A stretch of 64,000 bases of DNA from Chelatococcus caeni (GTDB lineage: Bacteria > Pseudomonadota > Alphaproteobacteria > Rhizobiales > Beijerinckiaceae), in contig NZ_JACIEN010000002.1 of the NCBI RefSeq assembly GCF_014196925.1, positions 744,001-808,000 of the forward strand. The letters are read 5' to 3'. Each line of letters starts with the position of its first letter. Within the stretch, counting starts at the first letter, position 1. The notes beneath the pieces are model-generated. The model saw only the letters and a program-made list of their open reading frames with translations, was not told the origin of the DNA and did no database searches. Positions 1 to 8,942 of this stretch are shown piece by piece. Made by a program: the position numbers and the translations under genes.

Positions 1-199
1 CGACCTGGGTGGAGCGGCCGTGGCCGCGCCGGTCGTGGGCGACGACGCGGTAGCCCTTGGCGAGGAAGAACAGCATCTGCGCGTCCCAGTCATCCGCGCT
101 CAGCGGCCAGCCGTGATGGAAGACGATGGGCTGCGCATCCTTCGGCCCCCAGTCCTTGAAGAAGATCTCGACACCGTCCCTGGTCGCGATGCTGGGCAT
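1..199 (-). CDS. Alpha/beta-hydrolase, N-terminal part (runs off left edge)
   Basis: Only the first 66 codons are present. The N-terminus reads [18 protein letters not shown], followed by [13 protein letters not shown] (the HGW oxyanion-hole region of alpha/beta-hydrolases) and [12 protein letters not shown]. This is typical of the non-haem chloroperoxidase/arylesterase branch. The nucleophile elbow and His lie outside the window, so activity cannot be judged. The start is the ATG at 199, with GGGAG eight bases upstream. It lies 45 bp downstream of the isochorismatase-family gene on the same strand and probably shares its transcript. The family is secure; the substrate is unknown. Confidence 0.85.
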   Translation of the reverse strand, partial: MPSIATRDGVEIFFKDWGPKDAQPIVFHHGWPLSADDWDAQMLFFLAKGYRVVAHDRRGHGRSTQV

Positions 200-244
200 G
201 AAGGTCACTCCCGTTGCTGCTGCGGAATGCCGCGGTGGTGGAGC

Positions 245-898
245 TCAATGGCCTTCCGAGGCGCCGAACATCGTCTTGGCGTAGATGATGCCGAGCCCGT
301 AGGCGCCGCCGAACTCCTTGGCGATGCCGGTGGTGAGATCGTAGGTCCCGGCCCGCGCCCAGTCGCGCTGCAGCTCGAGGAGGTATTGCAGGGCGGTCAT
401 GGGCACGGCGCCGGCCTGCACCATGCGCGCGACGGCGCGCTCGTGCGCCTCCTCCGAGACGTCGCCGCAGGCGTCCGTGACGACAACGACCTCGAAGCCC
501 TGGTCGAGCGCCGACAGCGCCGGTCCGACGATGCACACGCTCGTCCACAGCCCCGCGAGCACGATGCGCTGCCTGCCGATCTCGTTGACGCGCGCGATGA
601 CCGGCTCGTCCTCCCAGGTGTTCATGGAGGTGCGATCGAGCATCGGCTGATCCGGGAAAGCCTTCGTGATCTCGGCGAACATCGGTCCCGAGAAGCTCTT
701 CTCGGCCACCGTGGTCAGGATCGTGGGCACCTTGAAGCCGGCGGCCGCATGGGCCACGAGCGCCGCGTTGTTGCGCAGGAGCACGGCATCGATCGATTTC
801 GTCGCGAAGGCCATCTGCGACTGGAAGTCGATCATGATCAGCATGTGGTTCGTCGGATCGAGGAGGCTCCGCCCCGGCGCAGCGCTTGCCTGTGCCAT
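245..898 (-). CDS. Isochorismatase-family cysteine hydrolase (YcaC-like)
   Basis: This 217-residue protein has the isochorismatase-like fold: strand 1 ends in the acidic residue D24 (MLIMIDFQSQ) and the nucleophile is C122 in LAGLWTSVCIVGPA. These are the Asp and Cys of the family's Asp-Lys-Cys triad. I could not place the Lys with confidence. Family members hydrolyse amides or vinyl ethers; the YcaC branch has no settled substrate. The reading frame is open back to 1030, but the ATG at 898 begins the conserved domain and has a purine-rich AGAGAG just upstream. An inverted repeat at 1069-1096 lies in the 246-bp leader. It is probably cotranscribed with the alpha/beta-hydrolase gene downstream. 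Confidence 0.85.
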   Translation of the reverse strand: MAQASAAPGRSLLDPTNHMLIMIDFQSQMAFATKSIDAVLLRNNAALVAHAAAGFKVPTILTTVAEKSFSGPMFAEITKAFPDQPMLDRTSMNTWEDEPVIARVNEIGRQRIVLAGLWTSVCIVGPALSALDQGFEVVVVTDACGDVSEEAHERAVARMVQAGAVPMTALQYLLELQRDWARAGTYDLTTGIAKEFGGAYGLGIIYAKTMFGASEGH

Positions 899-1068
899 CT
901 CTCTGGTCCCTTTCCCATCGCTCGTGCGGGTCGCGGACGTGCGTGATCCTTCCTGTGCGACAGGCTCGCGGATCCGGACCTCGGGTTGAAATTCAGGCGC
1001 TCCCGCCGGGAACGCGTCGAGTGACGGCAAGGTAGGGTCGGATGGTCGATCGGCGCAATTGTGCAGGC

Positions 1069-1096
1069 GGATAGTGCCGCCTATCCCCCGGTATAG
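1069..1096. promoter_or_regulatory. Nested inverted repeat upstream of isochorismatase gene, candidate response-regulator site
   Basis: GGATAG-N6-CTATCC (1069-1086) is a perfect inverted repeat. Its right arm also pairs with a third half-site: CTAT (1081-1084), N8, ATAG (1093-1096). This gives three alternating ATAG/CTAT half-sites within 26 bp. It lies between the end of the FixJ-like regulator gene and the start of the isochorismatase gene (898), in the leader of the latter. Binding by the adjacent regulator is inference. Confidence 0.4.
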
Positions 1097-1144
1097 TGCT
1101 GGGGGCAGCGGCGCTCCTGCGTCCGCCGGGAAAGGCTGGGGCTG

Positions 1145-1768
1145 TCAGTCCTGGCCCAGCGCGATCCCCAGCCGGTCGGTGATGCGGATCAGGTCGGCCA
1201 GGGTCCGCGCCTGCAGCTTGTGCATGATCTGCGCCCGGTGGACCTTCACGGTGACCTCGCTGAGGCCGAGCCGGTCGGCCACCTGCTTGTTCATCAGTCC
1301 CGAGGCGACGAGGGCCGCCACCTGCCGTTCCCGCGGCGAGAGCGTCTCGTAGCGCCCCTGGATCTGCCCCATGGCGCTCGCCTCATCGCGCTCGCGCCGG
1401 TGGCGCTCGATGCCCTCGTGGACCGCGTCGAGGAGGTCCTGGTCCCGGAAGGGCTTCGTCAGGAACTCGACGGCTCCCGCCTTCATCGCGGCGACCGACA
1501 TCGGCACGTCGCCGTGGCCGGTGACGAAGACGATGGGCGGGCTCTGGCCGCGGCGCGCCAGTTCGCGCTGGAACTCGAGCCCGCTCCTGCCTTTGAGGCG
1601 CACGTCGAGCACGAGACAGGCGGGGGCATCGGCCTGTTCGGCGGCGAGGAAATCCTCCGCGGATCCGAAGGTCCGGACCGCGTAGCCGACCGAGGCCAGC
1701 AGGCTCTCCAGCGAGACGCGAATAGCAGGGTCATCGTCGATGACATAGACGACGGGATCGTCGCTCAT
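1145..1768 (-). CDS. FixJ-like two-component response regulator
   Basis: A 207-residue regulator. The receiver domain (about 5-120) has acidic pocket D11/D12, phospho-acceptor D55 ([10 protein letters not shown]), T83 and K105 (LTKPF). A LuxR-type helix-turn-helix occupies about 140-200 ([15 protein letters not shown], then [16 protein letters not shown]). This arrangement is the FixJ/StyR/NarL class, which binds DNA as a dimer when phosphorylated. The start overlaps the stop of the upstream histidine kinase by four bases (ATGA), so the two are translationally coupled and form a cognate pair. Its targets are unknown; the inverted repeat just downstream of the gene is a candidate. Confidence 0.95.
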   Translation of the reverse strand: MSDDPVVYVIDDDPAIRVSLESLLASVGYAVRTFGSAEDFLAAEQADAPACLVLDVRLKGRSGLEFQRELARRGQSPPIVFVTGHGDVPMSVAAMKAGAVEFLTKPFRDQDLLDAVHEGIERHRRERDEASAMGQIQGRYETLSPRERQVAALVASGLMNKQVADRLGLSEVTVKVHRAQIMHKLQARTLADLIRITDRLGIALGQD

Positions 1769-3357
1769 GGATGCACGCCCACCTGGTTGCTGGCCTCCAC
1801 CACAGTGGACGCGGGCAGGGAAAAACGGAAGACCGCGCCGGTCGGCGCGTTGGCGGCGATCCAGAGCCGGCCGCCGTGGGCCTCGATCACCGACCGGCAG
1901 AACATGAGGCCCATGCCCATGCCGTCGGGCTTCGTCGAGACGAAGGGGAGAAAGATGCGGTCGGCGATGTCCGGGCTGACACCGGGACCGGTATCGGCGA
2001 AGGAGGCCTCGACCTCCCCCGGCTCGCCGTCCTCGATGCTGATGGTCAGCCGGCGCACCCGGCCGCCGCCCGCCTTCATGGCGTCGACCGCGTTGTCGAT
2101 CAGGTTCGAGACGACCTGCAGCAGCTGGATCGGATTGCAGATCACCATCTTGATCTCAGGCGGATAGACGGTCTCGACCTCGACTGCCGCGAGCGCCCGC
2201 TCGGAGGCGCTCCGGCCGAGCGCCTCGTTGATGACGCACTTGAGATCGACGGCGACCCGCTCCTGCGCGCCCTTCAGGAACATGGTGCGGATGCCGGACA
2301 CGATCTTGTCGGCCCTGTGGCCGTCGTCGACGATGCGCTTCAATGCGGCCTCCGCCTCGCCGATCTGCGGTTCGGCGCGGGACAGCCAGCGCAGGCCGGC
2401 GTTGGCGTTGGTCACCATGCTGGCAAGAGGCTGGTTGATCTCATGCGCGATCGAAGCCGACAGGGCTTCCATCGCGGTCATCCGGTCGCGCCGCGCCCGG
2501 CGCTCGTTGACCGCCGCCTGGGCCAGGCGGGCGTAGCTTCCGGTCGTCTCCGCGAGCAGCACGAGCAGGATGGTGCCCGCCGCCACCAGGCCGAAGAAGC
2601 GCCCCGACCACCAGCCGATGCTGAGCCGCACCGCGGCGCCCATGTAGGAGATCAGCAGGATTTCCACGAAGAGCGACAGGAGGGCGACAGACATCCAGAT
2701 GTCGAGCGTCGAACGGCGCCGCGTCAGCAGCACGGCGATGCCGACGGCATAGAGCAGGAGCGCGAGCGGCGGCACATAGGCCCAGGCGGGAGCCGTGCTC
2801 CGGGCGTCGGCCATGAAGGCGGGAAGGCTCTGCGTCGCCGTCACCACGAACCAGAGGACCGCGGCCGCGCCCGCGAGGAGCCCGCCGACACAGGCCAGCA
2901 CCCAGCGGCCCGGCGACCTGACCGTCCGGCGCGGATCTGACAGGGCAAAGCCGACCACCGCGACCGCGAAGCCGATGCGCCGGATCGCCGCGATCCAGGC
3001 CGTCGCCTGCAGGTTCTGATCCCATGCGAGCACCGAGAACACACCCGGGAAGCTGAGCGCCCAGGGCACGGCGAGGACGGCGGACAGCAGGTAGCCCGAG
3101 GCCAGGACGAGAAGCGGGACCGAGCGCTGCACGCGGAAGGTGGCGAACAGAAGGGCCGCGGTCGTCATCTCGATGACGAAGACGGCAGCCGCATAGGCGG
3201 GGAGGAAGATCTCGGTGCCCTGCGTCGGACGCCCCGCATAGGGAGCCGTCACAGCGAGAGCGACGACGAGCATGACCACGACGGCGAATATGACGCGAAG
3301 CTGCGTGTCCGACGGCAGTGAGGTCGAGATCAGTCTCTGGTCGGAGCTCGGTGGCAT
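1765..3357 (-). CDS. MASE4-domain sensor histidine kinase
   Basis: This inner-membrane kinase has about 530 residues. The first 275 are mostly hydrophobic and resemble the MASE4 integral-membrane sensor ([41 protein letters not shown]). There follow a short coiled linker, the H-box with phosphoryl site H305 ([13 protein letters not shown]), N-box [11 protein letters not shown]1 DTGPGVSPD and G2 [13 protein letters not shown]4 ligands are not established. ATG 3357 was chosen because it begins just before the predicted cytoplasmic tail; an in-frame ATG at 3405 is possible. It overlaps the FixJ-like regulator it should phosphorylate. Confidence 0.9.
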   Translation of the reverse strand: MPPSSDQRLISTSLPSDTQLRVIFAVVVMLVVALAVTAPYAGRPTQGTEIFLPAYAAAVFVIEMTTAALLFATFRVQRSVPLLVLASGYLLSAVLAVPWALSFPGVFSVLAWDQNLQATAWIAAIRRIGFAVAVVGFALSDPRRTVRSPGRWVLACVGGLLAGAAAVLWFVVTATQSLPAFMADARSTAPAWAYVPPLALLLYAVGIAVLLTRRRSTLDIWMSVALLSLFVEILLISYMGAAVRLSIGWWSGRFFGLVAAGTILLVLLAETTGSYARLAQAAVNERRARRDRMTAMEALSASIAHEINQPLASMVTNANAGLRWLSRAEPQIGEAEAALKRIVDDGHRADKIVSGIRTMFLKGAQERVAVDLKCVINEALGRSASERALAAVEVETVYPPEIKMVICNPIQLLQVVSNLIDNAVDAMKAGGGRVRRLTISIEDGEPGEVEASFADTGPGVSPDIADRIFLPFVSTKPDGMGMGLMFCRSVIEAHGGRLWIAANAPTGAVFRFSLPASTVVEASNQVGVHP

Positions 3358-3758
3358 CGAGGGCGTGCTTCTCGAACAGCGGTGAGGCGAATCCGAGCAT
3401 AGCACCGAGTGCGCCGGGCAGGGGCCAGGCGCTTCCGGCAGGCGTCACATCCAGCAAAGTTGGAAGGGAGCACGACCGGCGCTCGGCCGCGCTGCGGATC
3501 CGCCCGCGATGCGACCTTGCAGTAGCCGGATCAACTCACCGGAGGCAATGAAGTCTCGACACGGGATTTCCCAGCTGCCGGCCGGCGCGGTGAAGCTTCC
3601 GGTCGAGGATTCCGGAGGATATGGACGGGCCGCCGTCATCGTGCCTCAAAATACCGCCTCACGACCCGGGCGGCTGGTGTCCTGAACCTGTCCCGCCCAT
3701 TCCTCATCCAGCTCGCGGCGGTGCGGATCCGAGCCGCACCGCAACGCGAGGGCAGCGG
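3358..3758. other. 401-bp intergenic region
   Basis: This stretch lies between the kinase gene and the end of the nine-gene oxidase operon, all on the minus strand. Apart from the terminator-like hairpin at 3712-3750 I see no gene. A 64-codon open frame on the minus strand (3445-3639) has no recognisable domain and no convincing ribosome-binding site. The promoter of the kinase-regulator pair should be here, but no clear -35/-10 pair stands out. Confidence 0.5.
3712..3750 (-). terminator. Strong hairpin after the oxidase/RidA operon
   Basis: CTCGCG-GCGGTGCGG, a 7-nt loop, CCGCACCGC, an AA bulge and CGCGAG form a 15-bp stem. It begins 8 nt past the RidA stop codon in the direction of transcription. 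There is no U-run after it, so it is either a non-canonical terminator or a 3'-end-stabilising structure. Confidence 0.6.
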
Positions 3759-4106
3759 TCAGGTTTTCGCGGCGATGGCGACCACCTCGATGAGCGCTCC
3801 GCCGCCGAGGTCGGCGACGCCGACGGTGGCGCGGGCTGGCAGGGTATCGCCGAAGACCTCCGTCCAGACCGCATCCATCTCCTTCTTGCGCGACAGGTCG
3901 GTCACGAAGATGGTGGCGGAGACGACCTTGCCGAGGTCGCAGCCGACCTCCCTCAGGTAGCCGGCGAGCTTGGCGAGGATGTTGCGGGTCTGCTCGCCCA
4001 TCGAGAGGCCGGTATCGTCGGCGATGATGCCGCCGACATGGACGAAGCCGTTTGCCTCGACCGCGCGGTGCATGATGGGCGTGCGGATGTTGCGCTTGAT
4101 GCTCAT
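3759..4106 (-). CDS. RidA (YjgF/YER057c/UK114) family protein
   Basis: A 115-residue protein, the usual length for this family. It keeps the family's Arg at R92 (PARATVGVADL) and Glu at E107 (IEVVAIA), which in characterised RidA proteins position water for hydrolysis of reactive enamines/imines. The start overlaps the upstream oxidase stop by four bases (ATGA). Placement as the last gene of an operon with FAD amine oxidases fits a housekeeping role in clearing imine products of those oxidases. A 2-aminomuconate-deaminase-like role is the alternative. Confidence 0.92.
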   Translation of the reverse strand: MSIKRNIRTPIMHRAVEANGFVHVGGIIADDTGLSMGEQTRNILAKLAGYLREVGCDLGKVVSATIFVTDLSRKKEMDAVWTEVFGDTLPARATVGVADLGGGALIEVVAIAAKT

Positions 4107-5245
4107 GGCTGTCCTCTTGGAGCAGGGGGAGGGGAAGGGCGTGCGAAGCGGCCGATGCCGAGGCCGTCAATGGGCGTTGCGGTGCTGCCGTCGACGATCA
4201 GCTCCGCCATGACGGCGCCGGCGCCGGGGCCGAGCTGAAAGCCGTGCAGCGAGAAGCCGAACTGGTGATAGAGGCCCTCGTGCACGGCGCTCGGGCCGAG
4301 GACGGGAAGGTCGTCGCCCGTCCTCGCCTCGATGCCCGCCCAGGCGCGCACGATGGTCGCGCCGCGCATGACGGGAAAGAGCTCGAAGACCGTCCGGGCG
4401 CTCTCCTGCAGCTTGCGCCAGTCGAGGATCGTCTCGCCGGTATCGCGACAGGGCGTCGCGAGATGACCACCGCCGATCAGCACCGTGCCGTTGCCGAACT
4501 GCTTGAAGGAGAGCTTGCGCCCGCGCAGGATCACGACGGGCGCGATGAAGGGCGGCACGCGCGAGGTGATCATCAGCATCGGCGCCACGGTCTCGACCGG
4601 CACGGGTTCGCCGAGGCCGGCGGCGATGTCCCCGCCCCAGGCGCCGGCGGCATTGACGAGGATGGGCGCCTCGAAGCGCTCCGACCCCACATCGACCCGC
4701 CAGAGCCCGTCCTGCCTGCGGATACCGGTCGCGCCCATGCCCTCGCGCACGATGGCGCCGAGATGCCCGGCCTTGCGCCGGAAGGCGGTCGTCGTGCGCG
4801 CCGGGCTGGCGGCGCCGTCGCGGCGCGAGACGATGCCGCCGGGGCAGCTGTCGGAGACGGCCGGCACGAGGCGGCGCAGCTCGGCCGCGTCGATCAGTTC
4901 CTCGTGGCTGAAGCCGAGGGCTTCGAGCTCGGCCACGCGGGCGCGGCAGGCCGCGAGCTCCTCCCCGGTTTCGGCGACCAGCACCTGGCCGTGGCTCTCG
5001 AACTCGCAATCGTCGTCGACGATGTCCGCGATCCGCTCCCAGAGGCCCATGGAGCGGATGGAGAGCGGAATCTCGGCCGTGTGGCGGGCGAGCTGGCGCA
5101 CGCCGCCGGCGTTGACACCGGAAGCGTGGCGGCCGGCATAGTCCTTCTCGACGAGAACGGGGCGCAGCCCCTTGAGGCAGAGGTGCACGGCCGTAGAGCA
5201 GCCGTGGATCCCGCCGCCGATGATGATGGCGTCGGCGCGCGTCAT
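4103..5245 (-). CDS. FAD-dependent oxidoreductase, DAO family (opine/imino-acid oxidase type)
   Basis: A 380-residue flavoprotein of the D-amino-acid-oxidase superfamily (DadA/glycine oxidase/opine oxidase subunit B type). The N-terminal dinucleotide motif is IIIGGGIHGCSTA and the FAD-contacting Glu ends strand 2 (VLVEKD). The C-terminal segment RAWAGIEARTGDDLPVLG is typical. It should oxidise a C-N bond of an amino or imino acid and pass electrons to a partner or quinone. The ATG at 5245 overlaps the stop of the HcnB-like gene by four bases; the frame stays open further upstream but lacks domain content. It probably works with the two genes immediately upstream, as in HcnABC or opine oxidase. 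Confidence 0.9.
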   Translation of the reverse strand: MTRADAIIIGGGIHGCSTAVHLCLKGLRPVLVEKDYAGRHASGVNAGGVRQLARHTAEIPLSIRSMGLWERIADIVDDDCEFESHGQVLVAETGEELAACRARVAELEALGFSHEELIDAAELRRLVPAVSDSCPGGIVSRRDGAASPARTTTAFRRKAGHLGAIVREGMGATGIRRQDGLWRVDVGSERFEAPILVNAAGAWGGDIAAGLGEPVPVETVAPMLMITSRVPPFIAPVVILRGRKLSFKQFGNGTVLIGGGHLATPCRDTGETILDWRKLQESARTVFELFPVMRGATIVRAWAGIEARTGDDLPVLGPSAVHEGLYHQFGFSLHGFQLGPGAGAVMAELIVDGSTATPIDGLGIGRFARPSPPPAPRGQP

Positions 5246-6660
5246 CCCCTGACCACGGCCTTCGTCGCGTCCTCGCCCTTGGGCAGCGAGGCGAGCTCGG
5301 CGAGCGTGATGGGCTTTACCGGCGCGCGCAGCCGGTAATAGCCGATCTCCGCCGGCGTCCTGCCGCGCGCTTCGGCCATCAGTTCCGTCACCGTCAGCCC
5401 GCACAGGCGGCCCTGGCACGGTCCCATGCCCGTGCGGCGATAGGCCTTCAGCTGGTTGGGGCCCGTGGCGCCCAGGGCGACGGATTCGCGGATGTCCCGC
5501 GCCGTCACTTCCTCACAGCGGCAGACGACGGTCTCGTCGGCGGGGATGCGGAACTGGCGCGCCGGCTGGAACAGCACGTCGAGGAAGGCGCGTCCGCGCT
5601 CGGCCCTGGCGAGCTCGGACGCCAGCGTGGCATGGTCGGCCAGGGCCAGGCCCGCCTCCGGTTTCAGCGCCTCGATCACCGCCCGCGCGGCGATGCGCCC
5701 GCGGTGCACCGCGACGCTGGCCCCGCCGATGCCGGCGCCATCGCCGGCGACGTGGATGCCGGCGACGGAGCTTTCGCCCCGCTCGTCGAGCTCCGGGACC
5801 CAGCACAATTGGACGTCGTCCCACCGGTGCCGGACGCCCGCCGCCATGGCGAGATTGACGTTGGGCACGACGCCCTGATGCAGCAGGAGCACGTCGACCG
5901 GTATCTCGGAGCGGCGACCGCCTGCCTCGTAGGCGAGGGCCTCGACGCGGCCGCTGCCCCTCGCGGCGAGGCTGGTGACACCGCCGACGACCTGCGTGCG
6001 GGCGCGGACCTCGCGCATCATGGCGAGCCCCTTGAAGAAATAGGGCGAGGTCAGGAACGGTGGCAGGTGCGGCAGGGCGCGCAGGCGGTTGCGGCGGTCG
6101 GCCGTGTCGAGCACGAGGTCGATCATGCCGCCCATGCGCAGGATCTGGGCGGACAGCAGCCACAGGAGCGGCCCCTGACCGGCGACGACGACCCGGCCCT
6201 GCGGCAGCAGGCCGGAAGACTTGAGCATCGTCTGCGCGGCACCCGCCGTCATCACGCCCGGCAAGGTCCAGCCGGGGATCGGGAACGGCCGCTCCAGCGC
6301 GCCGGTGGCGAGGATGATGCGCTTCGCCCGCACGAGGCGGGCGCCGCCGTCGATGGACAGGCCGACCTCGAGGGTCCGGTCGAGGCTCCAGACAGTCGCC
6401 CGCTGGAGGATTTCGGCGCCGCTCGCCCGCACATCGTCGACGAGGCGCTGCCCCGCCCAGTAGTCGTCGCCGAGAAGGCGCTTCTCCTTGACCGGCGTCG
6501 TCGTGATGGCGCGCCAGACCTGCCCGCCCGGGCCCATGTTCTCGTCGACGAGGAGCGTGGCGAGGCCGGCGCCGGCCGTGAGCGCCGCGGCGGCGAGGCC
6601 GGCGGGACCTGCGCCGATGACGACGACGTCATAGGCGTCGCGCTGGGGGATGCTGGTCAT
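5242..6660 (-). CDS. NAD(P)/FAD-dependent oxidoreductase with BFD-like [2Fe-2S] domain (HcnB/opine oxidase A-like)
   Basis: A 472-residue protein. The N-terminal two-dinucleotide-binding fold begins with VVVIGAGPAGLAAA (14-27) and has a second nucleotide-binding strand near 180 (GRVVVAGQGPLLWL). The C-terminal BFD-like [2Fe-2S] site is C380/C382 (CRCEE) with C415/C420 (GPCQGRLCG). This is the architecture of HcnB, opine oxidase subunit A and the alpha subunit of hydroxyproline/proline dehydrogenase complexes. It overlaps its neighbours on both sides by four bases, which supports a heteromeric complex with the small [2Fe-2S] protein and a DAO-family subunit. The substrate is not deducible. Confidence 0.92.
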   Translation of the reverse strand: MTSIPQRDAYDVVVIGAGPAGLAAAALTAGAGLATLLVDENMGPGGQVWRAITTTPVKEKRLLGDDYWAGQRLVDDVRASGAEILQRATVWSLDRTLEVGLSIDGGARLVRAKRIILATGALERPFPIPGWTLPGVMTAGAAQTMLKSSGLLPQGRVVVAGQGPLLWLLSAQILRMGGMIDLVLDTADRRNRLRALPHLPPFLTSPYFFKGLAMMREVRARTQVVGGVTSLAARGSGRVEALAYEAGGRRSEIPVDVLLLHQGVVPNVNLAMAAGVRHRWDDVQLCWVPELDERGESSVAGIHVAGDGAGIGGASVAVHRGRIAARAVIEALKPEAGLALADHATLASELARAERGRAFLDVLFQPARQFRIPADETVVCRCEEVTARDIRESVALGATGPNQLKAYRRTGMGPCQGRLCGLTVTELMAEARGRTPAEIGYYRLRAPVKPITLAELASLPKGEDATKAVVRG

Positions 6661-6953
6661 CGTCCGATCTCTCTCTTGCCCTTCTGGATCTCGATCCTCA
6701 TGCCCTCGCGCACCGGCACGAGGCAGCCCTGGCGGTTGCCCATGCCGTCGATGGTCACGAGGCAGTCGAAGCAGACGCCCATCATGCAGTAGGGCAGGCG
6801 CGGCGCCCCGCTCACGGCGGTGGACCGGCGCACGTCGAGGCCGGAGGCGAGCAGCGCCGCGGCCACGGTGTCGCCTTCGCGGGCGGTGACGCTCTGCCCC
6901 TCGACGAAGATCTCGACCGCCCGGCGGCGGTCCTCCTCAATGCGCTTGAACAT
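6657..6953 (-). CDS. Small (2Fe-2S)-binding subunit (HcnA-like)
   Basis: A 98-residue ferredoxin-like subunit. Cluster ligands C56, C61, C64 and C77 follow the plant-type spacing (PYCMMGVCFDC ... QGC). Such proteins are the small subunit of HcnABC-type and opine/sarcosine-oxidase-type dehydrogenases. The ATG at 6953 begins MFKRIEEDRRR, the usual N-terminus of the family, and lies 16 bp inside the preceding DAO gene. It overlaps the HcnB-like gene by four bases. Function as an electron-transfer subunit is well supported; the donor is unknown. Confidence 0.9.
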   Translation of the reverse strand: MFKRIEEDRRRAVEIFVEGQSVTAREGDTVAAALLASGLDVRRSTAVSGAPRLPYCMMGVCFDCLVTIDGMGNRQGCLVPVREGMRIEIQKGKREIGR

Positions 6954-8124
6954 TCCGCTTCTCCTGAGCCCACGCGCCATGCGGCCCTGCGGGCATGTCC
7001 GTCCCGTCCTTCGCCGCCTCGGCAAAGCGCCGGGCGCTGAAGGCGCCGGTCCTGTCCGGGTCGAGCCGACCGGCGGCGATCATGGGGGCGAGCTCGTAGG
7101 CGTGGATCGCGGCCAGCGTCACGCCCGAGTGGCAGCAGGCGACGAAGGCGCCGGGGCAGGTCTGCGACTGGTCGTAGATGGGAAAGCCGTCCTTCGGCAT
7201 GACGCGGATGCCCGCCCAGCTGCGCACCACGTTGAGCCGCCCGAGCAGCGGGAACGTGCGCCGGGCCCGGTCGGCCATGACCGAGGTGATCGGCAGCCGG
7301 GCCTCGCTGTCATCGAGCGCGTCCTCCTTGCTGTCGCCGATCATGACCGTGCCCTCGTCGGTCTGGCGGATGGTCGTCAGCGGATGGGGGAGGAAGGGGG
7401 CCGTCCGCTCGGTGACGATGACCTGGCCGCGCGTCGGCCCCATCGGCGCCGTGAGCCCGACCATGGGGGCGAGGGTCTCGTTGGCGTTTCCGGCGGCGAG
7501 CACGACCTTTCCGGAGGCGATCTCGCCTCCCGCCGTCGTCAGGCGAAAGCCGCCGCCGGTATAGGAGATCGCCGTCACGGCATGGTCGGGGCGGTAGTCC
7601 ACCCCGAGACGGGCGAGGCCTGTGTGGAGCGCGCGAAAGGTGCGCAGCGAATTCACATGGCCGTCGAGCGGGCAGAAGCTGCCGCCGACGACCTCGGGGC
7701 CGATGTGGGGCAGCATCTTCGCCACCTCGGCGTGGCCGAGGATCTCGAAGTGGTAGGCTGCGCCTCCCGGCTGCTCGCTCATGCGCTTCACCGTGTCGGC
7801 GCGCTGGGCCAGCTCCTCCTCGCTCAGGGCGAGGTGGAAGCCGCCGTTGCGCTGGAAGCAGACGTCGAGCCCCGTCTGCTCGCGGATCTCCTCCGCCAGC
7901 CGCGGCCAGCTGTTGGAGGCCGCGACGGTCCAGCGGGTATAGGCGGACATGCCGAGGCCCTTGCTCTGCACCCACACGAGGGCGAAGTTGGCGCGCGAGG
8001 CGCGCTTGACCATGTCGCCCTCGTCGAGCACGCAGACGCGCTGGCCGAGGCGCCCGAGCCCCCAGGCGATGGCCGAGCCGAGCAGTCCGCCGCCGACGAC
8101 GGCGACGTCATAGTCCCTGGACAT
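6937..8124 (-). CDS. FAD-dependent oxidoreductase, DadA-like
   Basis: A 395-residue DAO-family flavoprotein. FAD-binding motif VAVVGGGLLGSAIAWGLG is at 8-25, the strand-2 Asp is in VLDEGD and C-terminal RSWAGIRVMPKDGFPIYD completes the fold. It is clearly distinct from the other DAO protein of the same operon, so two different oxidase subunits are encoded. The ATG at 8124 follows the permease stop by 11 bp. The 3' end overlaps the HcnA-like start by 17 bp. One of the two DAO proteins may be the HcnC-like partner and the other a separate oxidase acting on the imported compound. Confidence 0.9.
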   Translation of the reverse strand: MSRDYDVAVVGGGLLGSAIAWGLGRLGQRVCVLDEGDMVKRASRANFALVWVQSKGLGMSAYTRWTVAASNSWPRLAEEIREQTGLDVCFQRNGGFHLALSEEELAQRADTVKRMSEQPGGAAYHFEILGHAEVAKMLPHIGPEVVGGSFCPLDGHVNSLRTFRALHTGLARLGVDYRPDHAVTAISYTGGGFRLTTAGGEIASGKVVLAAGNANETLAPMVGLTAPMGPTRGQVIVTERTAPFLPHPLTTIRQTDEGTVMIGDSKEDALDDSEARLPITSVMADRARRTFPLLGRLNVVRSWAGIRVMPKDGFPIYDQSQTCPGAFVACCHSGVTLAAIHAYELAPMIAAGRLDPDRTGAFSARRFAEAAKDGTDMPAGPHGAWAQEKRNVQAH

Positions 8125-8135
8125 CTCAGCTCTCC

Positions 8136-8942
8136 CTAGCTGCTGCGGTCGCTGTGGCCGGCGAGCACGCGGTCGAGCCCGTAGAACCGGTCGAGCAGGA
8201 CGAGCGCGATCATCGTGATGGCGATGACGCAGGCGGAGACGGATGTGACGAGCGGATCGATATTGTCCTGCACGTAGAGGAACATCCGGACCGGGAGCGT
8301 CTCGACGCCGGGCGCGGCGAGAAAGACCGTCATGGTGACTTCGTCGAAGGATTGGATGAAGGCGAGCGCCCAGCCGCTGACGACGCCGGGCAGGATGAGC
8401 GGCAGGGTGATGCGACGGAACAACGTCCAGCCGTTCGCCCCAAGCGACACGGCGGCCATCTCGACCGAGCGGTCCATGCCGACCGCCGCCGCCAGCGTCA
8501 GGCGTAGCGCGAAGGGAAACACCAGGATGACATGGGCGACGAGCAGCGCCGGAAACGTCCCGCTGATGCCGATCTGGGTGAAGAAGCGCAGGAAGGCGAC
8601 GCCGAGCACCACATGCGGGATCATCAGCGGCGAAAGGAAGAGCGCGGAGATCGCCTCGCGCCCGGGGAACTGGTGGCGAGCCACGGCGAGCGCGGCCGGA
8701 ATGGCGAAGCCGAGCGCGATGAACGAGGAGGCGGCGCCGACCCACAGGCTCACCCAGAACGCGTCGATGAACTCCGGATAGCTCGCGAGCGCCCGGAACC
8801 AGCGCAGGGAGAAGCCGTTGACCGGCAGCGAGAGATAGCCCTCGGGCGTGAAGGCGACGAGGCATACCACGGCGATCGGTGCCAGCATGAAGACGACGAA
8901 GACGGCGTGGAACAGAAGCGACAGGGGACCGTTGCGGCTCAT
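8136..8942 (-). CDS. ABC transporter permease, spermidine/putrescine type (PotC-like)
   Basis: A 268-residue inner-membrane permease with about six hydrophobic segments. The EAA loop is AAVSLGANGWTLFRRITLPL, which contacts the ATPase. The family is the MalG/PotC side of polyamine/opine/iron-type importers. The ATG at 8942 overlaps the stop of the partner permease by four bases. With the other permease, ATPase and binding protein it forms a complete importer whose cargo is presumably oxidised by the downstream FAD enzymes. Confidence 0.92.
   Translation of the reverse strand: MSRNGPLSLLFHAVFVVFMLAPIAVVCLVAFTPEGYLSLPVNGFSLRWFRALASYPEFIDAFWVSLWVGAASSFIALGFAIPAALAVARHQFPGREAISALFLSPLMIPHVVLGVAFLRFFTQIGISGTFPALLVAHVILVFPFALRLTLAAAVGMDRSVEMAAVSLGANGWTLFRRITLPLILPGVVSGWALAFIQSFDEVTMTVFLAAPGVETLPVRMFLYVQDNIDPLVTSVSACVIAITMIALVLLDRFYGLDRVLAGHSDRSS

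Noticed and set aside
20-946. Plus-strand open frame at the left edge
   Set aside because: Opposite the alpha/beta-hydrolase and isochorismatase-family genes; composition typical of an antisense shadow.
3445-3639. 64-codon minus-strand open frame between kinase gene and RidA operon
   Set aside because: No ribosome-binding site, no homologous pattern, Pro/Arg/Ala-rich; not distinguishable from chance.
5242-8124. Hydrogen cyanide synthase HcnABC
   Set aside because: Subunit types match, but fusion into an ABC importer operon with RidA and two DAO proteins fits an opine/imino-acid oxidase better; glycine-specific features cannot be shown.
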